Positions 11,226 through 21,900 of a stretch of DNA of 64,000 nt are shown here, one piece after another. This DNA comes from Mesostigma viride. Its lineage: Eukaryota > Streptophyta > Mesostigmatophyceae > Mesostigmatales > Mesostigmataceae. The notes under the pieces are model-generated. The model was not told the DNA's origin, searched no databases, and saw only the letters and a program-made list of their open reading frames with translations. A program made the position numbers and the translations under genes. The DNA lies in assembly GCA_009746045.1 (NCBI GenBank), contig RPFO01001021.1, positions 255,391-319,390 on the forward strand, given 5' to 3'. Each line of letters starts with the position of its first letter. Position 1 is the first letter of the stretch.

Positions 11226-13381
11226 TCCCTCACCCGCTTTCCCGTTCCCTCCCTCGCCCCTCTGCCCCCCTTCCCCCTCACTCCCTCCTGCCCTCATCAT
11301 CTCCCCCCCCACCATAAATCCTCCTACCACGTATCGCTCCCCTCATTCCCCCATCCTCCCCCTCCCGCCCCCTGCCCATCCTCCCCACCTCGGACTGCTG
11401 CTGGCGCGCGCGTCTCGTCCCCTTGACCGCGTCCCCAAGCCGCGCTGCCTCGTCCAGAGACGAACTGATCGCATCCACCGGGTCCGGCGCGTCGTAGAAC
11501 AGACGGTAGAGGGACATGAAGGACGACTCGGCAAACTTGGCGCGCTTAGTGAGCTCGTCGACGGCCGCCTGAGGGGTTAGCGGGGTGTTGTGGCGCGGTT
11601 TGGCAGCAAGGTTTGGTGGCCGGGTTTGGTGGCAGGGTGGGGAGGTAGGAATTGGTAACGGGGTTTAGGTACGTATGAAGCCAAGGGGAGATGATGGGGC
11701 CATGAGCCAAGACGGTGGGCAGCGGGCCCGATCGGGAGATTCAATAATCTTAAACACGCGACAGGGGGATTATTGGAATGGATGTTGAAGCGGGGCAAGG
11801 CACAATGTATCATTTGGATGACCCAAAACCTGTTGGTAACCTTTTGGGGGCGTAGCAGCCATAAAGGTTACTATAAACTAAAATACAGCTACCTGTAAGA
11901 GGTTGTCTTGCGAAGCCACAGAAGGGACGGGTGAAGTGGCCGCCCAATGGGGGCAAGGGGAAGGGAGACAGACCGGCAGTGCCATCACGCCTACATCGTG
12001 TGACACGCCTACATGTTTACGAGTAAGGGCAGCTCACATGGTGCGCGCGTCCTCGCGCACTTGAGCATTTGCTTCCTTGAATATTTTGGCTGGGCATGCA
12101 CACCTGACTGCGAAGTTCTGCTGCCAAGCTTTCTGATACACAGTGGCGCATACAACCTATCCCTCTAAGCTGTGTGCAGACGGGGATCAAAAACAAAACA
12201 ACAACCTCAACATTAAGCGACATCATGTCTGCCTACTGTGCCAAACAGTTACTTTTCAATCGCAAGTTGGTTGTATCGTTGAAGCATGCATACCTGACGA
12301 TGCTATTGTGCTGGCATTGTTAGAGCACAAGAGCCTCGTTCTATTATAAGAGCATGCATACCTGATGATGCTATTGTGCTGGCATTGTTAGAGCACAAGA
12401 GCCTCGTTCTTTCATAAGAGCATGCATACCTGATGATGCTATTGTGCTGGCATTTTTAGAGCACAAGTGCCTCGTTCTATTATAAGAGCATGCGTACCTG
12501 ATGATGCTATTGTGCTGGCATTGTTAGAGCACAAGTGCCTCGTTCTATTATAAGAGCATGCGTACCTCGCTTTATTGCTAGAGCGCGTGTACCTGGTACT
12601 TCGGGATGAGAATGCTCTCGTCTTCGCTCTGTCGTGAGAGTGCGCATGCCTGGTTCTATTTCCAGTACCTGGTACGTCGGGATGAGCTTGGTCTTGTCGG
12701 CGTCGCTCGAGCGGCCGTATTTGAAGTCGCGCGTCATCTCGGCCAGCTTCTTCCTGCTCTTCACACCTTCTTCTTGCGCCTGGCACAAGGGGAAGAGGGG
12801 CACAGTGTCCAGCATTCATATAATTAGCTCAGAAAGTTTGAATTGGCACGATGGACTAATAGCATACATTAGCACAACTGACTGATAGCATAAGATATCC
12901 AAATGAGCATGACAAACTAAGGCGTAGGATGTCCACATTAGCACGGCTGACTAGAACGTACGTGACCAATCCCGCCTGTGCAGCATGGAGGTCTAGTCTC
13001 GTAATGCATATTCACTCCAAACGAATACTTTTGTTAACAAAAGATGGATGAAGGCTAGACATCACAAAATGCGGCCAAACGGCGAACATGCGAAGTTAAG
13101 AAGACGCCGTGAGCAGAAATGCTCTCGGCGTATTAAAGTACCTGCGCAATCTGCAGGCCCATCTCGTCCCATTCTTGCTTTCGCTTGCCCAGGTTGATGG
13201 CTTCCCATGCCTCTTGGACTTTGCGAGCAGCTTCCATCAATGCAGGAGACGGCCCTTCCTCTTCGGCCATGGTTTTGGCCGCTTTAGGGTCAAACTCGTT
13301 TAATGCATCCTCCATCGCGTCTAGCGCCTTCGTTTGCAAGGGCTCCAGCGCGTCTAACGCTTTGTTCAACAGGGCATCCAT
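2337..13381 (-). CDS. CASP: CASP golgin (Golgi tail-anchored coiled-coil protein), 10 exons
   Basis: CASP is a long coiled-coil golgin held in the Golgi membrane by one C-terminal helix and acting in vesicle tethering. Exons (minus): 13381-13142, 12779-12669, 11568-11389, 10358-10281, 8892-8674, 8228-7929, 5903-5329, 4384-3994, 3490-3039, 2717-2337. All have GT-AG borders and matching phases. Family landmarks appear in order: 'KLAEMTRDFKYG' (exon 2), 'LTKRAKFAESSF' and 'YDAPDPVDAI' (exon 3), 'ATIRRLEERN' (exon 4), 'EEETAAKQ' (exon 5), 'VCGQRDRLRAR' (exon 8), 'KVRYLQRYN' (exon 9), and 'GRFVLGNKYAR' before the membrane helix at about residues 866-885. These resemble plant CASP more than animal CUX1/CASP. 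Exon 7 is 575 nt and needs one extra base, in the G7 run at 5551-5557, to stay open; the protein would then be 975 residues. Plant CASP is nearer 690, and the excess is Gly/Ser/Ala-rich linker. The start was chosen because exon 1 is in frame and its end matches the family N-terminus. Confidence 0.92.
2881..3000. repeat. 60-bp tandem duplication in the last CASP intron
   Basis: Positions 2881-2940 and 2941-3000 are near-identical 60 bp units containing agccctgcccttacc and gaaccatgagcgaccatgac. The duplication lies between CASP exons 9 and 10. Confidence 0.85.
5963..6215. repeat. 48-bp minisatellite in CASP intron 6
   Basis: Five or so copies of a purine-rich 48 bp unit (gggaaaagttgagaagggg and gggttaacaagggaaaggg) follow one another almost perfectly. 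It is one of four unrelated minisatellites in the same intron. Confidence 0.9.
6410..6590. repeat. 36-bp minisatellite in CASP intron 6
   Basis: Five nearly perfect 36 bp units contain gggtcgtgttgtccatcgag and acaccccactgccagt. The copies abut with no unique spacers between them, so this is not a CRISPR-like array. Confidence 0.92.
6663..6975. repeat. 39-bp minisatellite in CASP intron 6
   Basis: About eight copies of a 39 bp unit contain gattcaccaa and gagctagctcatatcaagc. The copies show scattered substitutions, such as tagct/tggct and atcaa/ataaa, so the array is older than the 34 and 36 bp arrays beside it. Confidence 0.9.
7099..7530. repeat. 34-bp minisatellite in CASP intron 6
   Basis: About twelve copies of a 34 bp unit contain atgcgcaaacggttcccaca and tcacgacccacatc. 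Internal copies are nearly identical and the edge copies diverge (atgggcaaa on the outside), as expected from unequal exchange. The unit is not a multiple of three and lies in an intron. Confidence 0.93.
8937..9294. repeat. (GGTC)n tetranucleotide array in CASP intron 4
   Basis: About 350 bp of almost pure ggtc repeats is flanked by ggtt variants on both sides and interrupted once by gtcc near 9199. It sits within about 50 bp of the 3' splice site of CASP intron 4, where exon 5 starts at 8892. The long Ser-Val-Gly-Arg and Pro-Thr-Asp-Arg open frames here are products of the repeat. Confidence 0.97.
11194..11222. repeat. poly-C run of 29 bases in CASP intron 3
   Basis: An uninterrupted C run sits inside a longer C/T-rich tract (about 11140-11390) that ends just before CASP exon 3. 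It is noncoding. Confidence 0.95.
12282..12570. repeat. 68-bp minisatellite in CASP intron 2
   Basis: About four copies of a unit of roughly 68 bp contain gcatgcatacctgatgatgc, gtgctggcattgttagagc and acaagagcctcgttctat. The next segment, 12588-12625, resembles the end of CASP exon 2 with its splice donor. The array therefore seems to have grown beside a duplicated exon-intron border. Confidence 0.85.
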
Positions 13382-14036
13382 TTATCCACCCTTAAGACGA
13401 CGTAAGTTAAATGGTTTTCGTTCTAAGACCAGAAGCCGATGAAGCAGCGCAGCCGAAGGAAATGTAAGGACATTAAAAAGCCGACTACTGATGGCCAACC
13501 GCAGGTGCCACTGGAACTGTCTTGGCCAACTGAGCAATCAGCCGGAGTAAACACCACGGAAGCCAGCACATTAATTAATAGCGGGAGCAGATGTTTGAAT
13601 GCCTGGCCAAGCCCCCTCGCCCTACGCTTGATCCTGCACTATGCACGCAATTGCGTCGATCTAGACGGGCTAATGCAGATGGTGACGCGGACAAATCGGC
13701 ACTGTGTGAGCTGTATCTACGATCGCAGATTACATGGGGTGAGGTGCCATATTATAAAATGAGCTTTCTACGCGACATTGGTAGCATCGCGGAAACAAAC
13801 AGCCCAGCCGCACCTCACGCGGCTTGCGTGGGATTTCCCTTCTAAGACTTGAATGAACAGAAGGTTTTCCGCCATCTCCCCTAGTTTGGCCTTGATGCTG
13901 CCGGACTAAAAGCGCGCAGAGCCGCGCGGTATAAATGTCCAGACCACGTGGCAACATCTGAGCCACGATAGCAATTGCTGAGGACAGAGAGGCGAGCGCA
14001 ACCTTAATGCTAGCAACGTCACCACTGTTTCGGGCC
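13382..14036. other. CASP upstream region, no recognisable gene
   Basis: This stretch lies between the CASP start codon and the first LINE relic. It should hold the CASP promoter and 5' leader. I see no clear TATA box, and no open frame here looks like a real protein. Confidence 0.4.
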
Positions 14037-14940
14037 GGGAATGCTCAGGAGGATTGGAGGAGCCTGCTGCCAGGCTCGTTGTTACGAGGCATACCCTGAT
14101 ACAAAGACTCTAATGACCTACGCTTGGAAAACTCTAGGTTCAGGACCTGTCGGAGCATCCCGTAAACCGTCATGCCGTCTAGCGGCTTATGAGCTGCCAC
14201 TGAGTGTGCCCGTGAGCTGTGTCAGTCATCCACGCCTCACGCGGCCTGCGGCCTCGGCGCCTGATACGTAGTGATGAGCACCGTCAGTGAGGACGAGGAC
14301 CTTGAAGAGCATGCGCTTGCGGTGCTCGCCCAAACCGGCCTTCGAGTGAGCGCCAGTAGGTGGTGAGCCCGTCGCGTCTCAGTAGTACTTGTAGCACATG
14401 CATGTCCATGCCCCGAGTCTCAATATCACGAAAAGTCCACGGGTGGCGCGCGCGGCCTGGGGCGCGCCAGGTCAGTGAGGACATATCGCCCAGGCTGCGG
14501 GGAAGGCTTGGTGCCAGCTAGTCTATCTGATGTGTCTACCTGATCTGTGCGGGCCAGGTGTCCGGCTAGGCCCACTCGGCGCCTGTACCTAAGAATGTGG
14601 GAAACATAGGGCAAATCAGCGTACAAATCCTCATTACTAATTTGCAAACCAAAGGGCCTTGCGCAGCATCTTGGTGACGTTGCCGTCGAGTCATTGCTGA
14701 GCCAGCTCCTGCGTCAGTGTCCAGGTCTCGGTGCCGTAGGTCACGATCGTCAAAATGACGACCGTAAAGAGGTCACGCTCGACGATGCGGGCCGGGGTTG
14801 CTCCATTAGCGGCGGTGGTCATGGAGTTGCACCCACACCATGCCGATCCGTGTTGTCAGGTTGTCCTCGCAGTCGGGGAGCCAAGTGCCGAGCAGCTTGA
14901 AGCGGCCATGGGATGGAAATCATGGAATGCCCGGGAATGG
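14037..14940 (-). mobile_element. two degenerate LINE fragments in tandem
   Basis: On the minus strand, one fragment (about 14940-14440) carries the end of the reverse-transcriptase ORF: 'FKLLGTWLPD', then 'VTYGTETWTLTQ', then 'LYADLPYVSHILRYRRR' and 'GHLARTDQ'. A second fragment (about 14430-14037) carries 'LTTYWRSLEGRFG', then a 'MLRQVL' match and 'SLYQGMPR'. Both are full of stops and frameshifts. They match the LINE at 15.1-17.2 kb in the same orientation. Confidence 0.75.
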
Positions 14941-15122
14941 ATGATGTAAGCTATCTAGGTCCTAGTTACAGGGTTGTGGGCACCACGGTCCGAATCGCTA
15001 TGAATGCCATACGCGGTCACACGCGGAGCCCCCACAGACTTGGGGGTGGTCTCCTTCATCACTACTTGCCATCTATCCTTGCGTACCATCTGCCTAGCTC
15101 CATATTACAGACAAACCACGAG

Positions 15123-17151
15123 GCTGCCATTAAAATTAAAATTTAATTATAACATGCCTCCGTTGGGAGATCATGTAGCACATATTCCTTGATGGGTGGT
15201 GGAAAGGAGAGAGCCGCGTAATCTAACTATCCTAACGCTAATCTACCTAGTCTAGAAAAATCCTAACTGCCCTACTCGTCAAAATGCCTCCTCCTCTTGG
15301 GGGGAGGGGGCTTGCCCACAGGGTCGGGCATGTGAGCCTTGACAATCTTCTGCCACCGCGTCTTGTTCTGCATGGCAGTCCAAAGAAGGGAGAGAGAGTG
15401 GATGCGGTATTCAAACTGGGCTGGGACCAGTAGGTCATCCAGCAACATCTGTACGTTGTTCGTGGCATGTTTCCCTACCCTTTTGGGAAATGCCCTTGGG
15501 GCCAGGCCAGGTCAGAATGTGCCGCCCTGGCTGGCCAAGCCGCTGGGGGCCGGCCAGACCAAGGGCGGTGGCGACCTAGCTAGCTGGTGCGAGCAAGGTG
15601 TCCTACAAATGCTATCCTACGCTGTCTAATCTCGTCCGAAATACGAGGCATGCCCTGATACAAAGACTCTGATGACGGGCGCTTGGAAAACCCTACGTTC
15701 AGGACCTGTCGGAGCATCATGTAAACTGTGCCGTCTCGCCTAGCTGCCTAGTGTGGGTGTGAGTGTCCACGCCTCGGCGCCATACGTGAGCACCGTGAGG
15801 AAGAGGACCTTAATTGAAGAGCATGCGCTTGCGGTGGTCGCCCAGGCCCTTGGAGCGCCAATAGGTGTTGAGGGAACGAAGCCTAGCCCAGCCCAGGCCG
15901 ATGCGGGTGTCCACATCGTCGGCGGTGTCAGGGAGCCAGCTCCCTAACAGTTTGAAGCGATCGCGGAACGGGAACGTCGTCCCATCGAGCAGGCGCGGCA
16001 GCGGCGGTGTACTGGAGGCCTCAATCACCATCGCCTCAGTTTTGACACTAAAATCTCCAACCCCACCGCCCTCGCCTCCAGGCCCAGACAGTCCAGCCAG
16101 GTCTGAGTGTGCTCGGGGCGCGCGATGAGGGTGCATGGTGTCATCCGCATAAATCAGGTCGGCCAGGCGGTAACCAGGTCTAACCCCGCCGTGCTCTTTC
16201 TGGTTAAGGATGTCCAAGCCCGGCTCGAACCCCTTAAGAGCAGTAAAGCGCGCACGTGCCCGGCGCATGACGTGATCCACGACAATAATGAACAGGTATG
16301 GGGACAGGACACAACCTTGCCACACCCCGTGGTGAAGGGGGAATGGTGGGGTGGTGCCTTCCGCAGTCTGCACTTCTGCCTGTGAGCCCTCATATGCATA
16401 CAGTCGACGAATGGCGCAGCAATAAACGCCGGTGGCACCCCGGCGATCCAGAGCTAGGATGGCCCAAAGAGCCTCCCAGAGGACCGTGTCAAAGGCCTTG
16501 ATATAGTCAACAAAAATATGAAGACCAGCGGCAAACTGTCAGGGCAAAGGCGACGCACCTCCTCCATCAACCGGCGCGCGACAAACACAGCCATGACAGT
16601 GCATGTTACGACCACGACGGAAACCCATCTGAGACTCACCCAGGTGTGGGTCCAGCGCGGCGCAGAGCCTGTGCAGCATCATGCGCATGAAGACCTTCAG
16701 CGCGGCGCTCTTGAGGCAGACACCCCGGCCGGTAGTCACCGGAGTCAGCAGCAAAGCCCTTCTTGTACAGCATGACGCGGATGGCCGTCTGCCACTCAGC
16801 AGGCGGAGGCTCGTCAGAGAGCAGGACACGGTTGCAGAACGCCAGCAGAAGATCCCTAACCGCCGGGTCAGGAGTCTTCAGCAGCTCAGCCGAAAGGTGG
16901 TCGGCACCGACCGCCGCGTCGTACCGCAGGCGAGCAAGGGCGCCGTCCAGTTCCTTCAAGGGGTGGACGACGTCGTTGGTGGCAAGGCAGCCCTCCTGCA
17001 AGGCGGGGACTTGGTAGTCCGCGGCCGAGGAGGGGGGCCGGCGGCGGCGGCGGCGGGGGTCCGGCGACCCCGAGACGGGCGGCCGTCTCGGGGTGAAGCG
17101 GCGGGGGGGGCCGGCGCGAGCCCCACCTGTCAAGGAAACATTGTGGTCCAT
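15123..17151 (-). mobile_element. 5'-truncated, decayed non-LTR retrotransposon with reverse transcriptase
   Basis: Minus-strand frames give an ordered reverse-transcriptase domain split by several frameshifts. It begins with 'GADHLSAELLK' and 'AEWQTAIRVMLYKKG' (about 16.9-16.75 kb), then 'QMGFRRGRN' and 'RRLMEEVRRLCP' (about 16.6-16.5 kb). 'GVWQGCVLSPYLF' and the catalytic 'YADD' lie at about 16.3-16.1 kb. C-terminal to this come 'VLTYGAEAWT', 'SLYQGMPRISDE', 'FVGHLARTS' and a terminal 'RWQKIVKAHMPDPVGK' segment that stops near 15.28 kb. The 3' end carries ctcccaacggag and an AT-rich tail near 15120-15150. No endonuclease domain is visible, so the 5' part is lost. The clade is uncertain; the tail of short repeats rather than poly-A would suit an RTE-like element. 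Confidence 0.85.
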
Positions 17152-17164
17152 TTACCGCCTAGCA

Positions 17165-17290
17165 ATGCTTCAATTTTAAGTGAGGCAACTATTCCTGGAC
17201 GCATGGCGATCCAACGCCGTGGAAGGACAGGGGTAGTTGTCTGAGAGGAAAGACGCGAAGATCACGGGAGCCAGGAGACTAGCTGCTTTA
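17165..17290. repeat. dispersed repeat, second copy at 38955-39070
   Basis: The segment with ccgtggaaggacaggggtag and gagaggaaagacgcgaaga recurs at about 38955-39070 with small differences (cgttgtggaaggactagggt and gagaggaaagacgcgaagac). It sits between the LINE and the inverted retroposon pair. The element it belongs to is not identified. Confidence 0.7.
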
Positions 17291-17314
17291 ATACCATATT
17301 GTGGGTAAACTTTG

Positions 17315-17488
17315 ATTAATTAATTAATTAATTAACTAAACACGTGCTCCCGTTGGGGAGTCACGGAGCACTGAAGTGCTTTTAATCCCTGTGTGTGCAC
17401 TACAGGAGAAAGGGCAGAGACCCCCAGTCTCCTTCATGCCAAAGGCATGCCACAGCTACATTCGGGCGCGCTAGCTAAAAGGACAGGC
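17315..17488 (-). mobile_element. short retroposon, inverted copy
   Basis: This is the reverse-complement partner of the element at 17828-18000 and is about 95% alike by eye. Its 3' end faces left and carries the hairpin block gtgctcccgttggggagtca (shown as plus strand) and a run of ttaa repeats. The left flank (17293-17314) matches the edge of the MITE at 18.1-18.2 kb, so the tail seems to abut an older element. Confidence 0.8.
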
Positions 17489-17827
17489 TAACGATCCGGC
17501 AAACTGTGGGTGCAATAAGACCCATGTAAGCGTGGCATAACAAGTATAGCGTGGGCAAGTAATCTGAACATAGCCAGGGCGTAGCATGGCTGTACTAGGA
17601 CTAGGCTAAGGCTATGGCTGGTTGTGTACCGTGCGTTGGCGGCACGTGACTAGGTATGTTGCACACAGCTAGGCAAACATTCTAGGCATGGCTGCCTTAG
17701 CGGCAGTGACTCCAATGGTTACAATTGCTAGGGCTATTGCTATTCTAGCCCGCTGGGGGCGTCCACATCTTGTGGTTGATCATCAGGTCCCCGCCCCTCC
17801 AGTACACCTTGGGCTTCTGGGGGTCCT

Positions 17828-18000
17828 TGGAAGCCTGTCCTTTTAGCTAGCCGCGCCCGATTGCAGCTGTGGCATGCCTTTGGCATGAAGGAGACTGGGG
17901 GTCTCTGCCCTTTCTCCTGTAGTGCACACACAGGGATTAAAAGCACTTCGGTGCTCCGTGACTCCCCAACGGGAGCACGAGTTTAATTAATTAATTAATT
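17828..18000 (+). mobile_element. 173-bp retroposon with an 11-bp target-site duplication
   Basis: The element is bounded by the direct repeat ctgggggtcct at 17817-17827 and 18001-18011. It ends in gactccccaacgggagcac, whose core ctccc-caac-gggag folds into a hairpin, followed by (TTAA)n. The inverted copy at 17315-17488 begins at nearly the same 5' base. This suggests a defined short element (SINE-like) rather than random truncation. I see no tRNA-type promoter boxes. A 3' piece of the family is at 48116-48189. Confidence 0.85.
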
Positions 18001-18111
18001 CTGGGGGTCCTGCTTATGGCGGAGGTATTCCGGCCACAGGTCGCGTCGCTGCTGTTGCTGAGTGGGGGTCAGGTCGTCATCCAGCGTCCAGGTGAGGTCG
18101 TGCAACCTCTT

Positions 18112-18222
18112 TAAACTTTGATGTATCCTGGCACAGTTGTACCTTGGCCATTAATTAGTTCATTGAAATTAGTGGCCAACTAGTGGCCAAGGTCCATCTC
18201 TGCCAGGATATATCAAAGTTTA
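18112..18222. mobile_element. MITE-like inverted-repeat element
   Basis: Arms 18112-18150 and 18184-18222 are inverted repeats. The outer 22 bases, beginning taaactttgatgtatcctgg, match with one mismatch, and the inner ends share accttggcca. Internal sequence is about 33 bp. No transposase is present. A partial copy of the right flank plus TIR is at 17293-17314. Confidence 0.65.
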
Positions 18223-18399
18223 CCCATAATATGGGAAAAAAGTATTTGCAGGCAACCAGATCATCAGCTAGTGCTCATCCAAAAGGTAAGGTTGGCCCTA
18301 CTCACGGCTTGGCTTCATTTTAGAATACAATCCCAAGGCCTCCAGGATGCTCAGAGGAGAGACAGATCCGTGCGTACAAGCACATCCGACACCCTGTAG

Positions 18400-18672
18400 T
18401 CACTGGACCCCCACGGAAAAATCCATGTTACAAGTGTCCTTACGTACGTAAGGTCCTCCAGGCCATCGTAGGTACTCAATGATCGATATCATTTCGCACT
18501 TGTTAAAATTTGAAAAGATCAAGTCAATATTCCTAGTCAGACGACCAACGGTCGCCATGCCATCGTGGCCGACCTTCCTCGCAGGAAGTGACAATGTCCC
18601 ATCAGTATCAGATCTTTGGAACTTCAAGTACCGCTCAGCGGAACAGTCACTTTTCGCTATAACATACACCAT
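18400..18672 (-). CDS. possible small exon or ORF, unknown
   Basis: A 90-codon minus-strand frame starts with ATG at 18672 and contains the segments 'VGRLTRNIDLIFSNF' and 'ISIIEYLRWPGGPY'. Its amino-acid composition looks ordinary rather than repeat-derived. A good donor sequence, gtacgtaagg, lies inside it near 18445, so it may be the first exon of a spliced gene. I recognise no family and cannot find a matching second exon. It lies just downstream of the nuclease-MYB gene on the same strand. Confidence 0.2.
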   Translation of the reverse strand: MVYVIAKSDCSAERYLKFQRSDTDGTLSLPARKVGHDGMATVGRLTRNIDLIFSNFNKCEMISIIEYLRWPGGPYVRKDTCNMDFSVGVQ

Positions 18673-18932
18673 GGCCCGGTTTGTGGGTCAACCCTGGATG
18701 TGCGCCCTGAAACCCCGCAGGCTCTGCAAGAGGCCTTTACATAAATTCTCCCAAACCGGGACGAGTTCCAAGCCTATCAAAGCCTAGCAAACGAGTTCCA
18801 AGCCTATCTGTGGCCTCTGGACTGTGGGGCAGCCTTACTGCATCCGATATGCTTTTGCTATGTCGAAGCTGTATTGCAGCCATGTGCACAAAGGTTTACA
18901 AGTAACTGCTCTTGGCCCCCCGCAGTGCTCCA

Positions 18933-21900
18933 TTAATTTATAACCATTTCCGCAAATGGCTCGCGCAGGACATCGCCACTTGATTCTTTCTTCTGAATGT
19001 TTCGCCACTTATCCTGCACCCAAGGAGAGCCCACAAAAATTTCAAGTCTTTTAGCAACAGTGCCACACCAGGTAATTTACTATATGTATAATCATGCAAC
19101 ACAGAAAGCACATCCACTAAGATACAGGATTGTTTGTTTCATAAAAGATCTTGGCTGAACAACAAATGGTCTGTGTTGCGGTATAAAGTACCTTACGATT
19201 CCAGAGAAGTTAGCATGCTGATCAATGTGGTCGGCAATGTAACCTAGTATACGAACACCAATGGGGGCCAGCTTGCAGCAATGTGCTTGCATACCAAGTA
19301 ATTGGGCGTTACACCTAGTAAATGTATGGCCCTCCGCTTACTAGGCCAGCAAGGAGAAGGATGCTGTGACTAATGAATCTCACTATATTCTACTTCCCCC
19401 TACCCGAGTAACACTGGTACCCGTGGCACTTGCACCTGAAGCTTCCTGCAGTGTTCTTTCCCCATAATCTCCTCTTGAAGCTCATAATACACCTCCTTCC
19501 CCCTTCCATGGTGTGCGACTCTCTCAAACCGTGCCCAGAGCATCCATGCAATTTGTCAAAGTTAATGCTCGCCAAAACACATAGCCGACTGTCCGCTGCC
19601 ATGTTCATGCACCATGCACCGCCCCACTGCAGCAACAACTGAAATGGCTGGCAGGTTATTCAACCACCCGTCACCTGGCATGCATGCCTCTTCTGGCTCC
19701 TTGTGCCTTTCTTCCCAAGCTCGTCATCGCAACTACGTTCTTCCTGACCCACATTCCCCACCCCCCACGACGACATCAAACAATTACCTTTAGATCCTGT
19801 GGCGTCCGCTCCTGCCAAACATGCGGATACCTCTTCAGAATCGCCTTCCAATTCCCCGTGCCAAACTGGGCCACACCTGCCTTCAGGGCCGCAGCCTCAG
19901 CATCAGTAAAGGACTTGCTCGGCCGCCGCAGTGCCACCGGGCTGTCTGCCAAGGTACCCAACCCTTGAAGGCTAGGGGGAGGGCAATAAGAAGAGGCTCC
20001 GCTAGCAGCAGCCACGGCTTTCCGTTCCTTCTCCTGCCGTTCCTTTTCCCTCCGATCCTTCTCCCGCTCTTCTTTTGCCTGCCGCTCCTCCTCCTTCCGC
20101 TCCTTCTCTTGCCTTTTCAGCTCCTTCTGCCGTTCCTGCTCCTTCCGTTCCATCTCCTTCTGCCGTTCCTTCTCCTTCCTCTTCATCTCCTTCTGCAATG
20201 CCATCTCCTTCCTCTCCTTCTCCTTCCGTTTCAGCTCCTTCTGCCGTTCCTGCTCCTTCCGTTTCAGCTCCTTCTGCCGTTCCTGCTCCTTCCGTTCCAT
20301 CTCCTTCTGCCGTTCCTTCTCCTTCAAATGCGCCGCCTCCTTCTCGCGGATTTTTGGCTCATGCTTCAAGAAGTGGTTCAGCAGCTCGTCTTTGCCCCAC
20401 AGGTTCAGCGACTTGCGGTTCTTGACAAAGTCCTTCGCACACTGCGAGAAGTGTGAGGTCGTTACCACGAAGCCTTCGTTGGGTGTCAACTTCCCCAGGC
20501 TAGCACCGTCAGCCACTGACGTCTCCGAGGGAGCTTGCTCCGTTGTGCCCTCGTGCTTGGCGGGGGTCCGTGCGGGCTTGTCCTCGGCCGGTGGCTTGTA
20601 GTTGTCCATGGCGCCGTAAAAGGCGCGCACCTGTTCCACGCCCACGCAGGAAACCCACTGTTGCCAGGGGGTCGCAGGGGCAATAAATACAAGTCAGCAG
20701 CAGTCTAGCAGTGTCAGCATTGACGCCTTTGTTTCGCTGTTCCCAAGAAGGCAGCTGGGCAAAAAGTGGGAAGGTGGTGAAGAGGGGTCAGGAAATAAAT
20801 TAGGCTTTGGAGCTCTTGGGCTTCTGGAGTAACTTATTGGATTGTAACTTTTTTTTAGCTGATATATTGGTTTTGTGCTGCCACTGCTAGATATACCTTC
20901 CAACTGGAAACAGCCAAACGAAAGTCGAAGTGCTCAGCAAAGTTGTATGCTAGGATGTTCGTTATTAGAATGTCACTAGTGTGACCCGCTGGCTTCGCCC
21001 AGCCAAAAAAAGTCACTTTTGGGCGGTAGAGAGACCTTTTGGGCGGTAGAGGGACTGCCCGCTGCCCGCTGCCCGCTGCCCGCTGCCCGCTGCCCGCCGC
21101 CCGCTGCCCGGAGTGCCCGCTGCCCGCAGCCCGCGGCCAGCTTTTGTCGTATTGGCGTTCAGTATTTTTCCGTAGCTTTTTGTAAGTAAGAAATTCGTTT
21201 CAGTAGATTTATGTAAGTAACGCTCTCCTTCGCTGCGCTCCGGAGGCTTTGCTGCGCTCCGGAGGCTTCGCTGCGCTCCGGAGGCTTCGCTGCGCTCCGG
21301 AGGCTTCGCTGCGCTCCGAAGGCTTCGCTGAGCTCAGCAGGCCGCTGAAGCAACTGCTCGCTTCGCGCGGGTTGGTGGTCAGTAGGTCCGCTTCTTTCGT
21401 ATTGGCGGTCAGTCCTCTTTCCCCTTTTTGGATTGGTGGGGAAGTCGCGATGCCCTGAATAGTGGCGGATTACCTTACATTGCTAAATTAATAACTAGGA
21501 TGATACAAATAAGAGTGTAGGAGTTATGAGTACTGCAAGCTTACCACCACCAGGTGGCATGTCCTAATCTGTCATTGTGTCTCAAGCAGTGCCCTTGGAT
21601 CCACATCCCAGGCAGAACGATGAATGCCCACTAGATTGCCTGCCCGGTACTTGTCTACTATAACACTGAGAGAGCCCCCAGGGAATGAAGTGTAGCACAG
21701 CCATACGCTAGCGCACGCTTGGTTTTGCCCATGCCGATTCACCTTGCCTTTCCTTCCTAGCCAACGGTGACAAACGTAATGACCAAAGCAGATTTCATCG
21801 TTTACAGCCCACCTTCCCGCTTGTGGAACCCAGCCTCAAGCCTCAAGGCGATCACATTCGTAGTGCCAACCTCCCTCCTCCCTTGCAAGTCTCACGCAAG

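Noticed and set aside
2337-13381. Homeobox protein CUX1 instead of CASP
   Set aside because: The C-terminus has the CASP membrane-anchor domain; there are no CUT or homeobox domains.
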